This document shows, piece after piece, positions 5,979-6,121 of a stretch of 6,121 nucleotides of DNA; the stretch's first letter is position 1; every line of letters starts with the position of its first letter. Below the pieces are notes generated by a model. That model made no database searches. It was not told the origin of the DNA and worked only from the letters and a program-made list of their open reading frames with translations. The stretch spans positions 1 to 6,121 of the forward strand of contig JAUVHQ010000134.1 in the NCBI GenBank assembly GCA_030593185.1, written 5' to 3'. A program made the position numbers and the translations under genes. Origin of the DNA: Bacteroidota bacterium (lineage in GTDB: Bacteria; Bacteroidota; Bacteroidia; Bacteroidales; VadinHA17).

Positions 5979-6121
5979 TTACACTTTAACTCCGATAACC
6001 AAAATATCATCAATCTGCTCGGTATTAGCCATCCATTCATTCAGCGTGTCTTCAAGAACTTTCTTTTGTTCTTCCAAAGGTTTGTGCAGATTATCGGACA
6101 ATAGCTGTTTGAGATTCTTGA
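5979..6121 (-). CDS. SpoIIE/PP2C-family serine phosphatase, C-terminal end (5'-partial)
   Basis: Reading the minus strand from the right edge, a frame of 46 complete codons ends at TAA (5979-5981); its start lies beyond the window. The peptide contains an amphipathic stretch LHKPLEEQKKVLEDTLNEW (11-29) followed by EQIDDILVIGVKV (34-46). This matches the end of SpoIIE-type PPM phosphatases in Bacteroidota: a helix with EQK...W, then the final strand, in which the QxDD aspartates contribute to the divalent-metal site. Such enzymes dephosphorylate Ser/Thr, classically on anti-anti-sigma STAS proteins, and in this phylum are often fused to N-terminal sensor parts (TPR, 7TM, GAF or PAS); those parts cannot be seen here. 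The gene converges on the hydrolase, with a hairpin and palindromic repeats between them. The family call rests on one short but characteristic segment. Confidence 0.8.
   Translation of the reverse strand, partial: KNLKQLLSDNLHKPLEEQKKVLEDTLNEWMANTEQIDDILVIGVKV

Noticed and set aside
5856..6104. Plus-strand open frame of 82 codons
   Set aside because: It overlaps the minus-strand phosphatase tail, is rich in Ile, Phe, Arg and Cys without a recognisable pattern, and translates the long hairpin. The opposite strand gives a clear family match.

Overview
This window looks like an ordinary chromosomal stretch from a Bacteroidota bacterium, probably in or near Bacteroidales. Four things point there: a frdCAB/sdhCAB-type gene order with a long B. 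subtilis-type flavoprotein; M24 peptidase and SpoIIE-phosphatase sequences of the type common in Bacteroidota; no Shine-Dalgarno motifs before the start codons; and TAnnTTTG -7 promoter boxes. The genes are moderately AT-rich and the intergenic DNA is strongly AT-rich. The genus cannot be given from sequence alone.

Layout, left to right. Bases 1-1036 (+) hold the C-terminal three quarters of an M24 metallopeptidase (Xaa-Pro aminopeptidase type), cut by the window edge. Bases 1037-1159 are a convergent intergenic region with two hairpins and a short direct repeat. Bases 1160-4704 (-) hold a complete succinate dehydrogenase/fumarate reductase operon transcribed sdhC-sdhA-sdhB: diheme membrane cytochrome b, FAD subunit and iron-sulfur subunit. 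The sdhC-sdhA gap is 27 bp. The sdhA-sdhB gap is an unusual 212 bp and holds a degenerate hexanucleotide tract. Bases 4705-4884 are a divergent promoter region. Bases 4885-5676 (+) hold a complete alpha/beta hydrolase with an intact Ser-Asp-His triad, followed by a clear intrinsic terminator. Bases 5677-5978 are convergent intergenic DNA with the terminator, a tandem pair of palindromic 22-bp repeats and a long imperfect hairpin. Bases 5979-6121 (-) are the C-terminal end of a SpoIIE/PP2C-type phosphatase whose start lies beyond the right edge.

The three Sdh subunits form one complex. Electrons pass between succinate/fumarate at the flavoprotein, three Fe-S clusters, and membrane (mena)quinone through two b hemes. 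Sequence does not fix the physiological direction. The flanking peptidase, hydrolase and phosphatase show no functional link to the complex.

I found no evidence of a novel multi-gene system. What deserves a second look is non-coding: the shared divergent promoter with a palindrome at its centre, the tandem palindromic repeats, the REP-like hairpins, and the long spacer inside the sdh operon.
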